Notes under the pieces: generated by a model
What the model saw: the letters and a program-made list of their open reading frames with translations, nothing else
Databases searched by the model: none
Told to the model about the DNA's origin: nothing
Origin: Thermostichus vulcanus str. 'Rupite'
GTDB lineage: Bacteria > Cyanobacteriota > Cyanobacteriia > Thermostichales > Thermostichaceae
NCBI RefSeq assembly: GCF_022848905.1
Contig: NZ_JAFIRA010000034.1
Location: 1-43,392 of the forward strand
Reading direction: 5' to 3'
Length of the DNA: 43,392 nt
Part shown: one piece after another, positions 18,901 to 26,721 of the stretch
Numbering within the stretch: the first letter of the stretch is position 1
How the letters are laid out: each line of letters opens with the position of its first letter
Program-made: the position numbers and the translations under genes

Positions 18901-20610
18901 CGGCTGGGGATGCCGCATCAGGGCAATACCCCCCAGCAGTTCCTGCCCATCTGGATTTCCTGCCGCGAAGAGGGGCACCAACAACAGCCCACTGCCCTGG
19001 CGACGAGGCTCCAAATCCGCCAAACACTGCACCATCTTCGGATCCGGCAGAACGACAGGCTCCGTCAAATGGGCCAGCAAACTACCCCCTAGGCGCAACT
19101 TGGCTTTGATGGTTTCTGGCAATGCCTGCGGGATCCCAGGCTCTACCCAAGGATGTTCTGGGGATCCCACCAGCAGAGCCATCCCCGGTAAGAGTGCTTC
19201 CAATTGGGCTGGGGTGAGCTGCGGTGCATAAATGCCGACGGGGTGCAATAGCTCCTGTTCTGGCTGCCAAAGGGCGAGGGTACACACATCCGCCTGAAAA
19301 GCCGCCCCGATCTGCTGGGTAATGGCGTGGAAGAGGGTGGTCGGCTCCAAGCTGGAGCGAATCGCCGCCGTGATCGAGTGCAACAGGGCCAGCCGTCCCG
19401 CTTGCCGATGAGCCTGATCAAACAGGCTGGAGCGGGTGAGGGCAATCGCCAGTTGATAGGCCACCGAACGCAGCAGCTCGATCTCTTCCGCCTGCCAGGT
19501 ATGGGGCGTAGTCATGTATACCCCCAGCAAGCCGATCATCCCCTCCGGCTCTGGGGTTGACCTCTCCCTTAGCAGCATCTCCCCCCCCAACTGGGGATCC
19601 CCTGACCCCGATTCAAAAAACTCCACCCCCGCCGAGCCGACCGAGTGAATCGGGATCAACACCACTGAGCGAGCCTCCAACGCCTGAAAAGCCCTCAACC
19701 CTTGCGGGGGTAAGGAATCCTGACCGGGCTCCTGGGGTAGAGCCAGTTGTACCACCTCCCCTTGGCGCAACGGCTCACACAGAGGGCCAAAATCCTGCAT
19801 GGGATAAATCTGCCCCAGCGAAGCAGTTAAGCCAGCACTATGAGCCTCATGGGTCACCTGAATGGTTTGTTGATGGGGGTTAAGGCTGTAAAAACAGCAA
19901 CGACTCAACCCTTTCAGCCCAGACGGCAGGAGCGCTTGTTGCAACGCCTGCAGGGCGGTGGTCACGATCTGATCCCAGTGCAAAGAGCAGTGAACGGTAT
20001 TGGTGATGCGGTTTAACAAGGCCTCACGGGCGGCCTGCCGCTGGCTGCGCTCCAACAGTTGCGCATTGATGATGGCGCTGGCGGTGTAGGAACAGAGGAA
20101 CTTCACCACCTCCAAGAAATTGGCATCCAAGGGAGTATGGCTAAAAAGACCCAAAGCCCCCAATCGCTCCTCACCCCGGTTGATCGGGTAGGCGACAAAG
20201 CTGCGCAAATGATTGGCTTCCACCCACTCAGGGGCAGGCATCCAGGGTTCTTGGGCCGGATTGTTGCTCAACAGCGGCAATCCCTGCTGAGCCACCCGTC
20301 CTAACGGGCTGTCATCTGGAACAATGCGCTGTATTTGTTCTTTCGCCGGGCTTGCTAGGCCAGCATGAGCTACCGACTGAAAACACCCCTGCTGGGGGTC
20401 GAAAAACCAAATGCGGGCAGAGGCAGCCCCCAAGCGACTGACCACCTGCTGCACCAGCGTTTCCGCCAGTTTCAGAAGGCGCTGCTCCAACGCCCCAGCT
20501 TCAGAAGGCAGTTGGGAAGACAGCAGCACCAATTCCTGCACAATTTGGTTGGCAGCCTGAAGCTGTACCAACAAAGTGGGATCCAAACCTGCAAGAGCAA
20601 CTGAAGACAT
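15994..20610 (-). CDS. Multi-GAF sensor histidine kinase (six GAF domains, HisKA_3)
   Basis: Soluble-looking kinase of 1538 residues with no membrane helix. I count six GAF-like sensor repeats at about residues 45-185, 205-395, 410-600, 630-805, 825-1080 and 1095-1290, each ending in a helical linker of the LLxRxTxxIRxSLxxxxI kind that starts the next. Then comes a NarL-type dimerisation domain (RRLAADLHDQTLADLGALS, phospho-acceptor His1313), and a HATPase with EALNNIVKHAGA, IIDDGRGM and GHGLLNMRYRAELIG. GAF domains can bind tetrapyrroles or small ligands; I see no obvious CH-type bilin attachment motif but did not check every domain. No response regulator is adjacent. It ends 18 bases before gltX on the same strand. 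Confidence 0.9.
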   Translation of the reverse strand: MSSVALAGLDPTLLVQLQAANQIVQELVLLSSQLPSEAGALEQRLLKLAETLVQQVVSRLGAASARIWFFDPQQGCFQSVAHAGLASPAKEQIQRIVPDDSPLGRVAQQGLPLLSNNPAQEPWMPAPEWVEANHLRSFVAYPINRGEERLGALGLFSHTPLDANFLEVVKFLCSYTASAIINAQLLERSQRQAAREALLNRITNTVHCSLHWDQIVTTALQALQQALLPSGLKGLSRCCFYSLNPHQQTIQVTHEAHSAGLTASLGQIYPMQDFGPLCEPLRQGEVVQLALPQEPGQDSLPPQGLRAFQALEARSVVLIPIHSVGSAGVEFFESGSGDPQLGGEMLLRERSTPEPEGMIGLLGVYMTTPHTWQAEEIELLRSVAYQLAIALTRSSLFDQAHRQAGRLALLHSITAAIRSSLEPTTLFHAITQQIGAAFQADVCTLALWQPEQELLHPVGIYAPQLTPAQLEALLPGMALLVGSPEHPWVEPGIPQALPETIKAKLRLGGSLLAHLTEPVVLPDPKMVQCLADLEPRRQGSGLLLVPLFAAGNPDGQELLGGIALMRHPQPGSQLPPPWQADDLELAEAVAEQAAMAIGQARLLKQTQHLLAQTRQQAEQASLLNRMTDRIRHSLDLDEILQSAVEEVGQALKACRAQFVFFDPAQETGVFRHAYARPGIDSWQGRSIPIRDNPIAPYLEAQSDPLEIRIWSGLESFDLESRRRFQEAGVRTVISASLQLGSGTFGVLSVHRCHADYGQPGEQPACLEDWSQADQTLLRLVAEQLILAITHSRLYEKTQQQARRETLLNELTAQIRTSLEPRQVLYSIVRSLEAALHLNRQTQIGSESSQPGSHDRCEIILYRSQPSVREDWIHHCHSFLRWMDTRPLAGGVPFTEGLAQMRQPVVWSEGIFVRGLMQEDVHESGPGSVANEVPIPFHSLRDPSVVLHTSLQGQPGDRFLEAHLEFCLMHPETYELLRRGEPFLIKDVQRDPLFPDLGAEVTERLRHFFQVLAIRSMALIPIRQGGELIGTIALIAAPQPREFRPEELSLAMAVAEQAGIALKQAQLYEQTRISAQRESLLRQVAQRLSGTYDPHQVVQIALEGMADALQINQCDFIALQDPQVVGWSGRAVVQDSSSAMDPLLNLPASSEPLKILQEYRRQPGISSHLGQAVPPDLNWLLLLHCYSNRDTLLIPDVNQFPLPAETRQNLLQAGIRSLLCVPVTTDADQIAGVLCAFTPPEAAEAGGTLTRAEEAGFSESDTDLVKALADIAAVALQRALFYERVRRQEATAAALRGLTEGREAESRRLAADLHDQTLADLGALSRQIQELSGDPSIGQSGRDQLQVMSAQLRETIAELRGIVEDLQPTAMRAFNLGPALRSLLERAAQRSPHPLVTRFDNRANGLLARLSTASQSSLFRIVQEALNNIVKHAGAQRIDVTIQPRALGTGIPTAKEEGALPSSTPPDLYTHLELKIIDDGRGMPQLDDETDPTEPPSRGHGLLNMRYRAELIGATIAWRSRRFGSGTVVELLVPLPPRT

Positions 20611-20628
20611 GTCAGTACAGAACCCAGC

Positions 20629-22065
20629 TCAAGCAACCAACTTCTGCACAGCCTGAAGCCGTCCCAACGCCCAACCCCGCCGCTGCAGGAGGACAAACGA
20701 CTCCATCAAATCCGGCCCCTGTAAATCTCCTGTCAGAGCCGCCCGCAAACTTTTCAGCAGCAGACCCTTTTTCAGACCCTGGGTTTTGGCCACCTGATCC
20801 ACCAAAGGCTTCAGGGTCTCAACCGTTACTTTGACAGAAGTAACGGTTTGCAAGGCTTCTGCCATTGCCGTCATTGCCTCTGCCACCCCTGGGATCCGCA
20901 ACTGTTCTAGCGCCGGCAAGGTATAGCTGAGGGATTCCTGCAGCAAAAAGCGACTCAAGGAGGGAGCATCCGTCAAGCGGTCAATGCCATCCCCGATCAG
21001 ACGGGCCACATCCTCCAGCCAAGCGGGATCCGGCACCGTTGCCAGCTCCAACCCCGCCGCTTGCCAAAAGGGGCTAAGCCGCTCCACGAGTTCCGGTGGG
21101 GAGAGCTGTTTGATGTACTGGCTATTGATCCAGTTGAGCTTATCCCAGTCGAAGCGGGCTGCAGAGCGGGTCACCCGGTCAAAGTCAAACAGCGTGGCTG
21201 CCTTTTCAAAGGAGAAAATCTCCTCCCCATCCGGAGGCGACCAACTGAGCAAAGCCAAATAGTTTTTCAACGCTTCCGGCAAAAAGCCCATCTGCTGAAA
21301 CTCCGCCACAGAGGTTGCCCCATCCCGTTTGGAGAGCTTTTTCCCTTCCGGGTTCAGAATCAAAGGCGAGTGGGCAAACTGAGGCGGTTCATGGCCGAGG
21401 GCTCGGTAGAGCAAAATTTGCTTCGGGGTATTGCCGATGTGATCTTCGCCGCGAATCACATGGGTAATGGCCATGTCGAGGTCATCCACCACCACCGCCA
21501 AATTGTAAAGGGGGTAGCCATCCGCCCGCGCAATCACCATATCCCCACCCAAATCCTGAGTATTCCAGGTAATTTGGCCACGAATCAGATCCACCCAAGA
21601 GACCTCTAGCGGCTCCTCAATTTTGAAGCGGATCACCGGCTGCCGACCCTCGGCTTCGTAGGCTTGTCGTTGCTCTTCGGTGAGATAGCGATGGCGGTTA
21701 TCGTAGCGGGGGGCCTTGCCGGCGGCTTTTTGAGCGGTGCGCATTTCCTCCAATTCCGCCTCACTGACGTAGCAGCGATAGGCCAATCCTTGCTCCAGAA
21801 GCTGCTGCACCACCTCTCGGTAGCGTTCGATGCGATTGGATTGGTAGATCGGCCCCTCATCCCAGTCCAGCCCCAACCAAGCCAATCCGGCCAAAATGTT
21901 ACGAGTGTAGCGGGGTAAAGACCGCTCGCGGTCGGTATCCTCAATGCGTAAAACAAAGGTGCCACCATGCCTACGGGCATACAGCCAATTGAAAACCGCT
22001 GTCCGGGCTGTGCCAATGTGCAAATTCCCGGTGGGGCTAGGGGCGATGCGAACACGAACAGTCAC
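20629..22065 (-). CDS. gltX: Glutamyl-tRNA synthetase
   Basis: Class I aminoacyl-tRNA synthetase of 478 residues, normal bacterial length. The HIGH motif is in APSPTGNLHIGTARTAVFNW near the N-terminus and the KMSKS-type motif is KKLSKRDGATSV at about residues 242-253. The C-terminal half is the helical anticodon-binding domain. In cyanobacteria the glutamyl-tRNA product also feeds tetrapyrrole synthesis. It lies upstream of the multi-GAF kinase and may share its transcript. Confidence 0.97.
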   Translation of the reverse strand: MTVRVRIAPSPTGNLHIGTARTAVFNWLYARRHGGTFVLRIEDTDRERSLPRYTRNILAGLAWLGLDWDEGPIYQSNRIERYREVVQQLLEQGLAYRCYVSEAELEEMRTAQKAAGKAPRYDNRHRYLTEEQRQAYEAEGRQPVIRFKIEEPLEVSWVDLIRGQITWNTQDLGGDMVIARADGYPLYNLAVVVDDLDMAITHVIRGEDHIGNTPKQILLYRALGHEPPQFAHSPLILNPEGKKLSKRDGATSVAEFQQMGFLPEALKNYLALLSWSPPDGEEIFSFEKAATLFDFDRVTRSAARFDWDKLNWINSQYIKQLSPPELVERLSPFWQAAGLELATVPDPAWLEDVARLIGDGIDRLTDAPSLSRFLLQESLSYTLPALEQLRIPGVAEAMTAMAEALQTVTSVKVTVETLKPLVDQVAKTQGLKKGLLLKSLRAALTGDLQGPDLMESFVLLQRRGWALGRLQAVQKLVA

Positions 22066-22160
22066 AGGCTAGGGATCCCGAGCAGAGCATTCAGATCCTA
22101 GTCGGCGGTGGGATCCTTTGTCATGTTGGGGTGCTGTTAAGCCCGATCCGCCTAAAACCG

Positions 22161-22188
22161 TTGCCAATTTGGACATTTCGAGTAGAAT
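22161..22188 (+). promoter_or_regulatory. Candidate sigma-70-type promoter for the gene at 22308
   Basis: TTGCCA (22161-22166) and TAGAAT (22183-22188) are separated by 16 bases, close to the consensus layout. It would give a leader of about 110 bases ahead of the ATG at 22308. It is a pattern match only. Confidence 0.45.
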
Positions 22189-22307
22189 CGGCTTCATCTG
22201 CCGGTCAAAATGTAGGTTTTGTGGGGATAAGGGCTGATTAGCAATATCCCAATCCCCTTTTTTCTGGTGTTGAGGAACGAGCTGTCGCGCAAGAGGAATC
22301 ACGACAC

Positions 22308-22658
22308 ATGCGTCTTACTTTGGCAATCGCTCTTGGACTGGTGTCTGCCGGGATCCCATTGGGATCTGCTTTCGCCCAAATGGCTTATCCTTCTTATCCA
22401 GTGGGCAACGCCCTGGATGCGATTCTGTTCGATACGGGCAAGGATGTGGATCCAGTTGTCTACCCCGAAGAGGTGGTGCGTTCCCAGGCCCGACAAACCA
22501 ACGCCTACTTTACCACCCTCTTGGATCAGCGCACCAGTGCTCCGCCCTTACGGTCGCTGGATTTGCCTAGCCCCTATCAAGCTTCGGTTCGTACCCAGGC
22601 GGGCTACTACCGTGTCACCCAAACGGAGCCGGTTTTGGATTTTGAAATCTTGCGCTAG
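22308..22658 (+). CDS. Small secreted protein of unknown function
   Basis: The 116-residue product opens with a clear signal peptide (MRLTLAIALGLVSAGIPLGS, then AFAQ). The mature part of about 92 residues is rich in Tyr, Pro and Val, with no cysteines and no motif I recognise. Divergent from gltX and preceded by a plausible promoter. It is likely periplasmic or secreted; function unknown. Confidence 0.75.
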   Translation: MRLTLAIALGLVSAGIPLGSAFAQMAYPSYPVGNALDAILFDTGKDVDPVVYPEEVVRSQARQTNAYFTTLLDQRTSAPPLRSLDLPSPYQASVRTQAGYYRVTQTEPVLDFEILR

Positions 22659-22781
22659 GCAAGACAATCCGGGCAGGGGGTCTGGGCAGGTCGTATGTAG
22701 AACCTGTACAAATCCGCCTTTCCGGCGAGGGGCTTCGGAGCGAAGAGGCTAAGATCGGCTTGTAGCGTGTTCAGGCTGCCT

Positions 22782-23009
22782 ATGTCTGCTCGATCCAACA
22801 AAATCGAAGCTCCAGTCAAGGGAGTGGATCCCCGCCAGTTTACCGAATCTGATGTGGCAGCCATTGCAGAACGGTTGGAGCGAAACGATTATCCAACCGT
22901 CTTTGGCTGTTTAGAAGACTGGCATGCCCTCCGCGCCATTGCCTTTTATTCCCCCAGCTTGGTTGCTCCCTATGCCCACCTGCTGGAGTGGGAAGTGGAT
23001 GAGGATTAG
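22782..23009 (+). CDS. Small conserved cyanobacterial protein (resembles DUF2555)
   Basis: The 75-residue product starting MSARSNKIEA has a C-terminal half DYPTVFGCLEDWHALRAIAF followed by SPSLVAPYAHLLEWE. This resembles the short cyanobacterial DUF2555 family as I remember it; the family call is from memory. The ATG at 22782 is favoured over a GTG at 22767, since the conserved part begins well after it. No membrane segment. Function unknown. Confidence 0.7.
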   Translation: MSARSNKIEAPVKGVDPRQFTESDVAAIAERLERNDYPTVFGCLEDWHALRAIAFYSPSLVAPYAHLLEWEVDED

Positions 23010-23052
23010 AACTTCAATCCTGCTGAGGAATTCGTAAATTCCCGATGCAACT

Positions 23053-23538
23053 TCAATCTGAATTGGATGGTGGCTCCTGCGGCTGATCTTGTCGGCGAAT
23101 CAGGTAGCGCACCTCCTCAAGCAAGACGTAGAACCTCTGATCCGCTTCGACCCGATACTGGCGCATCTCTTCTAAAGCTCGCTCCTGCCTTTCCTGAAGG
23201 ACTGTGATCCTGACTATCATCTGGGTGACTTCCTCGGCCCATTCGACAAAGTGGGCGAGGTCAGAGCGAGTCTCGCTGACGACCTGCTGTAGATCTCTCA
23301 GTCCTTGGGCGTTGGCGGCAGCTTGTTCAGCGAATTCAGCGCGGCTGTCCCGGATGACCTGCTGTAGCTCACGGATTCCTTGGGCGTTGGCGGCAGCTTG
23401 TTCAGCGAATTCAGCGCGGCTGTCCCGGATGACCTGCTGTAGCTCTCTCAGTCCTTGGGTGTTGGCAGCAGTTTGTTCGGCTACTCTGACCAGTAACTGC
23501 TCCACCCGATCTAATCGATCCTGACTCTGGCTGTGCAT
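23053..23538 (-). CDS. Coiled-coil protein with three 25-residue repeats
   Basis: A 161-residue, fully helical, highly charged protein. Residues 21-95 are three consecutive 25-residue repeats of the type EQAAANAQGIRELQQVIRDS plus RAEFA. Repeats 1 and 2 are nearly identical and repeat 3 has diverged. The C-terminal part (VEWAEEVTQMIVRITVLQ, then QERQERALEEMRQYRVEA) continues as coiled coil. No membrane segment. It probably forms a rod-like oligomer; partner unknown. The repeats resemble the linker-like coiled coils of many cyanobacterial proteins of unknown function. Confidence 0.75.
   Translation of the reverse strand: MHSQSQDRLDRVEQLLVRVAEQTAANTQGLRELQQVIRDSRAEFAEQAAANAQGIRELQQVIRDSRAEFAEQAAANAQGLRDLQQVVSETRSDLAHFVEWAEEVTQMIVRITVLQERQERALEEMRQYRVEADQRFYVLLEEVRYLIRRQDQPQEPPSNSD
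23254..23478 (-). repeat. 75-bp tandem repeat, three copies, inside a coiled-coil gene
   Basis: Units lie at 23478-23404, 23403-23329 and 23328-23254, in frame with the coding sequence (25 codons each). The middle unit is almost identical in DNA to its neighbours over long stretches, so copy number may vary between strains. Confidence 0.85.
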
Positions 23539-23624
23539 TAACTATTTTGACTCTATTTCAACTTCTTTCGGTTTGCCCTTTTCCGATAAGCCTTGGGTCA
23601 GCCTTGAAGGCTAAATAGGGTGAG

Positions 23625-23882
23625 TTACAAACCCATGCCTGCCAGGGTATCAATCACCTGCTCCAAAATCAGAGTGAGCTGGGGGTGAGAGGTTTCAAAT
23701 AAACCCACGGCTTCTCCGATGCGGTCTTTGCTTTGGGCCGGGGATCCCATTTCAGCCAGTACAGCTGCTACTTCTTGGCGGATGGAGGCGATCTGTTGTC
23801 GCTGCTTCTCATCCAGGCCAGGAGTTTTTTGCAGTTCGGTATCCAGATTGTGCAGCAGTTGCCGCAGTTTCGATTCGGCCAT
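23625..23882 (-). CDS. Small helical protein, resembles DUF4404
   Basis: An 85-residue acidic helical protein starting MAESKLRQLLHNLDTELQKT and continuing with VAAVLAEMGSPAQSKD and a C-terminal FETSHPQLTLILEQVIDTLA. The spacing of helices and the late HPxLT...LxxVIDTLAxMGL match the DUF4404 family as I recall it. The ATG at 23882 is chosen because the family pattern begins there; longer readings run into the insertion sequence at 23988. That insertion lies about 100 bases upstream of the start and may affect its promoter. Confidence 0.75.
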   Translation of the reverse strand: MAESKLRQLLHNLDTELQKTPGLDEKQRQQIASIRQEVAAVLAEMGSPAQSKDRIGEAVGLFETSHPQLTLILEQVIDTLAGMGL

Positions 23883-23987
23883 TCTCGAATAGATCCTGAT
23901 AGATGCTGACCAAGACACCTCGGTGGCGCTCCGCCCCGTGCATAGCACAATCATACAGCCTGATGCGGTTGACCAGGGATCCCTTAC

Positions 23988-25294
23988 GAAGAGCAGCGTA
24001 AAGCCCCCGGTTTCCAACCGGGGGATATAAGCGCACAGGCTGAATTTATTCAGCAACAGAAATAGTACATACAATAGTCCCCATGAAACGGGTCACCACG
24101 ACACTCAAGCTCAAGTTTCTTGGCCTCAATGCGGTCAAAGCAGAGATGTTCGACCAGACGGTTTGTGCGACAACCGCACTGGCAAACGAACTGCTCCGCA
24201 TCAGTCCGAAGGAACGAAAAGCATTAACAACCGCCAAAGTGGTGACACCACTCAAGTCGGCCCTCTCCAACCAGGTGATTCGCATCCTCAAAGGGAAGGC
24301 GGGTAGGCGGGTCAAACACTTCAAAGTGTTCTGGCCAGAGGTCAACAACCAAAACTGGAAGCTGCACAAAGTAGGTAGCACCTACTCAGTGAGTTTCCCC
24401 ACAATTCAGGGTGACAAGCGGGTTCCCCTTGAGGTTGGCAGTTCCTACTATGCCGAGCGTCTTGAGCGCATCCTGGCCGAACAGGATTGTGAACGGGGAA
24501 CCTTGAAGCTGATGCAAATACGTGGGGTTTGGTATGCTGTTCTGTCTATCACTTGGGAAGTTCCCGAAGTGAAGAGTACGGAGCGACTGGGTGTTGACCG
24601 TGGGCAGAACCGTTTGGCAGTGGCGGCCACCCGTTGGGGTCGGGCGGTGTTTTTTGGGGGTGGAGAGGTAGCCTATCGTCGTCGTCGTTTCCAGAAGCGT
24701 CGCGCCCAGTTGCAGCAGGCGGGTAAATACCGAGCACTCAAGCGACTGGAGCGCAAAGAAGCCCGTTGGATGAGGGCGGTCAACCACACCGTTAGCCGTC
24801 GCATTGTACGGTTTGCCAATGCGGTAAATGCGGATGTGTGGATGGAAGACCTATCGGGTATCCGCCAATCCAGACAGAGCCAGAAGGCGCGTTCGGATGC
24901 CGGGAAATCGCGCCATACCTGGTCGTACTACGACCTGGAGTGGAAGGTTGCCTACAAGCTGGAGATGGCGGGTAGGACGCTGCATAAACGTCCTGCTGCC
25001 TACACATCCAAAACCGACCACAGGACAGGATTGATTGGGAAAAGGAGTGGGCATTTGTTCACCGGGCAGGACGGGTATTGCTGTGATGCCGACTGGAATG
25101 CCGCAATGAACATTGCCCAGTGGGACGGGTTTTCGTGTCCTCTGAGTCTAAAAGAAGCCCTGCCCGTAATAGGTAGGGTCGGCTCAGGGGATGGGGTAGT
25201 TGGCAATCCCCTGAACTCCATGAATCCTCCACAGCTTCAAGCTGTGGGGAGCTAGAAGGGAGAATCCCCCGGTTTCTAACCGGGGGAGTGTCAA
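23988..25294 (+). mobile_element. tnpB-only insertion sequence, IS605 group with IS608-like ends
   Basis: Element of 1307 bp inserted 3' of TTAC (23984-23987). The left end has a 12-base linker, the guide AAAG (24000-24003) and a hairpin with a 7-bp CCCCCGG stem (24004-24024). The right end has the guide GAAT (25262-25265), the same CCCCCGG hairpin (25266-25286) and terminal TCAA (25291-25294). TTAC/AAAG and TCAA/GAAT are the cleavage and guide tetranucleotides known for IS608. There is no tnpA (Y1 transposase) inside, so movement needs TnpA from another copy. A second copy in opposite orientation is cut by the left window edge. Confidence 0.9.
24083..25255 (+). CDS. tnpB: RNA-guided endonuclease TnpB (IS605 OrfB family)
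   Basis: Protein of 390 residues. The N-terminal half is the OrfB helix-turn-helix and WED-like region. The RuvC nuclease triad is complete: Asp172 (RLGVDRGQNRLAV), Glu255 (DVWMEDLSGI) and Asp337 (DADWNAAMNIA). The zinc-ribbon segment between the last two acids is odd. Where most TnpBs have two CxxC pairs, this one reads TSKTDHRTGLIGKRSGHLF and then GQDGYCCDAD, leaving only an adjacent Cys pair (333-334). TnpB normally cuts the donor joint left after excision, using an RNA made from the element's right end, which keeps the element in place. Whether this variant folds without zinc cannot be told here. Confidence 0.92.
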   Translation: MKRVTTTLKLKFLGLNAVKAEMFDQTVCATTALANELLRISPKERKALTTAKVVTPLKSALSNQVIRILKGKAGRRVKHFKVFWPEVNNQNWKLHKVGSTYSVSFPTIQGDKRVPLEVGSSYYAERLERILAEQDCERGTLKLMQIRGVWYAVLSITWEVPEVKSTERLGVDRGQNRLAVAATRWGRAVFFGGGEVAYRRRRFQKRRAQLQQAGKYRALKRLERKEARWMRAVNHTVSRRIVRFANAVNADVWMEDLSGIRQSRQSQKARSDAGKSRHTWSYYDLEWKVAYKLEMAGRTLHKRPAAYTSKTDHRTGLIGKRSGHLFTGQDGYCCDADWNAAMNIAQWDGFSCPLSLKEALPVIGRVGSGDGVVGNPLNSMNPPQLQAVGS

Positions 25295-25314
25295 CCCAGT
25301 CAGTTAACTTTTGC
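25200..25314 (+). ncRNA. Predicted omega RNA (reRNA) scaffold and guide of TnpB
   Basis: In this family the guide RNA overlaps the 3' end of tnpB and runs through the right end of the element. Here the tract holds a stem CCACAGC (25229-25235) / GCTGTGG (25241-25247), the terminal hairpin (25266-25286) and TCAA at 25291-25294. The guide would be the flanking DNA from 25295 onward. The 5' boundary is a guess. Confidence 0.45.
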
Positions 25315-25391
25315 AGCCAAGGGATCCACTCCCTGGATGAGCCCCTTAACATCGGCAATAGCGGCTTCTTTTGCACCCCCGCTTCCTTTTC

Positions 25392-25700
25392 ATGTCTGAT
25401 CTCGCTTTGCTGCTGTTGGTGCTGGCTGCGATCAGCTTCGCGATTTGGAGTATTTTTTGGCAGCAGAAGCGGAGCCAAGAATTGCTTCAGCGATGGGCAG
25501 CAGAACATGGCTATCAGATCCTGAGCCAAGAGGTACGGTACTGGCGGCGGGGGCCTTTTTTTTGGACCACTTCTCGCTATCAGTGGGTGTTTTATGTGCG
25601 GGTACGGGATTCTTGGGGGCGAGAACGCACCGGCTGGGTGAGGCTGGGAGACTGGTGGTGGGGACTATGGTCGGATCGGGTGGAAGATCGCTGGGAGTGA
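25392..25700 (+). CDS. Small membrane-anchored protein of unknown function
   Basis: A 102-residue protein with one N-terminal membrane helix (LALLLLVLAAISFAIWSIFW) followed by a basic, tryptophan-rich cytoplasmic part (YWRRGPFFWTTSRYQWVFYV, then DSWGRERTGWVRLGDWWWG). I read the ATG at 25392 as the start; a TTG at 25371 is in frame but adds nothing helix-like. It resembles short cyanobacterial proteins annotated as hypothetical. Its 5' side abuts the insertion sequence, so its promoter may be altered. Confidence 0.65.
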   Translation: MSDLALLLLVLAAISFAIWSIFWQQKRSQELLQRWAAEHGYQILSQEVRYWRRGPFFWTTSRYQWVFYVRVRDSWGRERTGWVRLGDWWWGLWSDRVEDRWE

Positions 25701-25818
25701 GAGTGTTGGTGGATCAGGGTGGATAAAACAGCGTTTTGCTTCCGCCAACTGTGCGTTTTAACCCTATCGGCAGCCTCCTAAAAAGAGGTTGAAGCAATCA
25801 AGATGAGAAGCTCAACAG

Positions 25819-25832
25819 AATTTGAAATTTGA
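25819..25832. repeat. Exact tandem duplication, 7 bp x 2
   Basis: AATTTGA occurs twice back to back in the spacer before the metallopeptidase gene. Short enough that chance is possible on its own. Confidence 0.7.
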
Positions 25833-25926
25833 ATGGAGAGCTTGAATTGTCCTTACTGAAGTCCTCAGATTCATCAAGACGAGTAAAATGCTATACTCTC
25901 CCCAGGATCTGACTCAAAGAGGAGTT

Positions 25927-26721
25927 ATGCGGAGCTGGCTCAGTCGAATGGTTGGCGGGGTTTTGGCAGGTACGCTGACTTGGGTCGGGATCCCGTCCTT
26001 GAGTTTGGCGCAGACCATCGAGGACGAAGGAGATCTGGTTCTCACCTACGAAGCAACTGAGGATGTCGAACTGGAGGCAGTGCGCCTGATCCTGGAAAGC
26101 AATGGCACCTTTGATGAGTTGATTGCTGGCCTAAATGAAGAGTTTGCTTTCCCTCAAGATATCCAGGTGGTTTTCACCGAGTGTGGCACAGTTAACGCCT
26201 TTTACGATCCTGAGGTTGTGCAGATCTCAATGTGCTACGAGCTAATCGCCTACTATGCCGCCCTTTTTGCGGATGAGAACATGTCCCCAGAAGATCTGGA
26301 AGCTCAGGTGATCGATTCGGGCCTGTTTACTTTTTTTCATGAGCTAGGCCACGCCCTGGTGGATCAGTATGAACTGCCGATCACCGGGCGGGAAGAGGAT
26401 GTAGTAGATGAGTTTGCCGTTTTATCTTTGCTGGAATACGGCTCGGAAGGAGAATGGGCCGCCATTGTTGGCATGGCTCAATTCGCCTTTGATGCGGCTC
26501 AAGAGGCAGAAGTGGGGAACCTAGCCTACTGGGGAGAGCATGCTCTCAGCGCCCAGCGGTTTTACAGTATGGCCTGTCTGATCTACGGCAGCAACCCAGA
26601 ACAATTCGCGGATTTGGTCGGCGAGGATGGTTTGCCGGAAGAACGCGCCACCCAGTGTCCCTATGAATATGAACAAAAGTACAACAGCTGGACAGTGCTG
26701 CTGGATCCCTACCTAAAGTAA
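25927..26721 (+). CDS. Secreted DUF4344-type zinc metallopeptidase
   Basis: A 264-residue protein with a signal peptide (GGVLAGTLTWVGIPSLSLAQ). The zinc-binding HELGH is at residues 138-142 in FTFFHELGHALVDQYELPI, and a downstream EEDVVDEFAVLSLLE supplies a likely third acidic ligand. This arrangement, plus the early LNEEFAFPQDIQVVFTECG, fits the DUF4344 family of putative metallopeptidases. The ATG at 25927 is preferred to one at 25888: GAGGAG lies right in front and the signal peptide then begins correctly. Expected to act in the periplasm or outside; substrate unknown. Confidence 0.85.
   Translation: MRSWLSRMVGGVLAGTLTWVGIPSLSLAQTIEDEGDLVLTYEATEDVELEAVRLILESNGTFDELIAGLNEEFAFPQDIQVVFTECGTVNAFYDPEVVQISMCYELIAYYAALFADENMSPEDLEAQVIDSGLFTFFHELGHALVDQYELPITGREEDVVDEFAVLSLLEYGSEGEWAAIVGMAQFAFDAAQEAEVGNLAYWGEHALSAQRFYSMACLIYGSNPEQFADLVGEDGLPEERATQCPYEYEQKYNSWTVLLDPYLK

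Noticed and set aside
23254-23478. Regular repeats considered as a CRISPR array
   Set aside because: The units are contiguous 75-bp coding repeats without spacers, in frame with a coiled-coil protein. I saw no CRISPR array or cas gene anywhere in the window.
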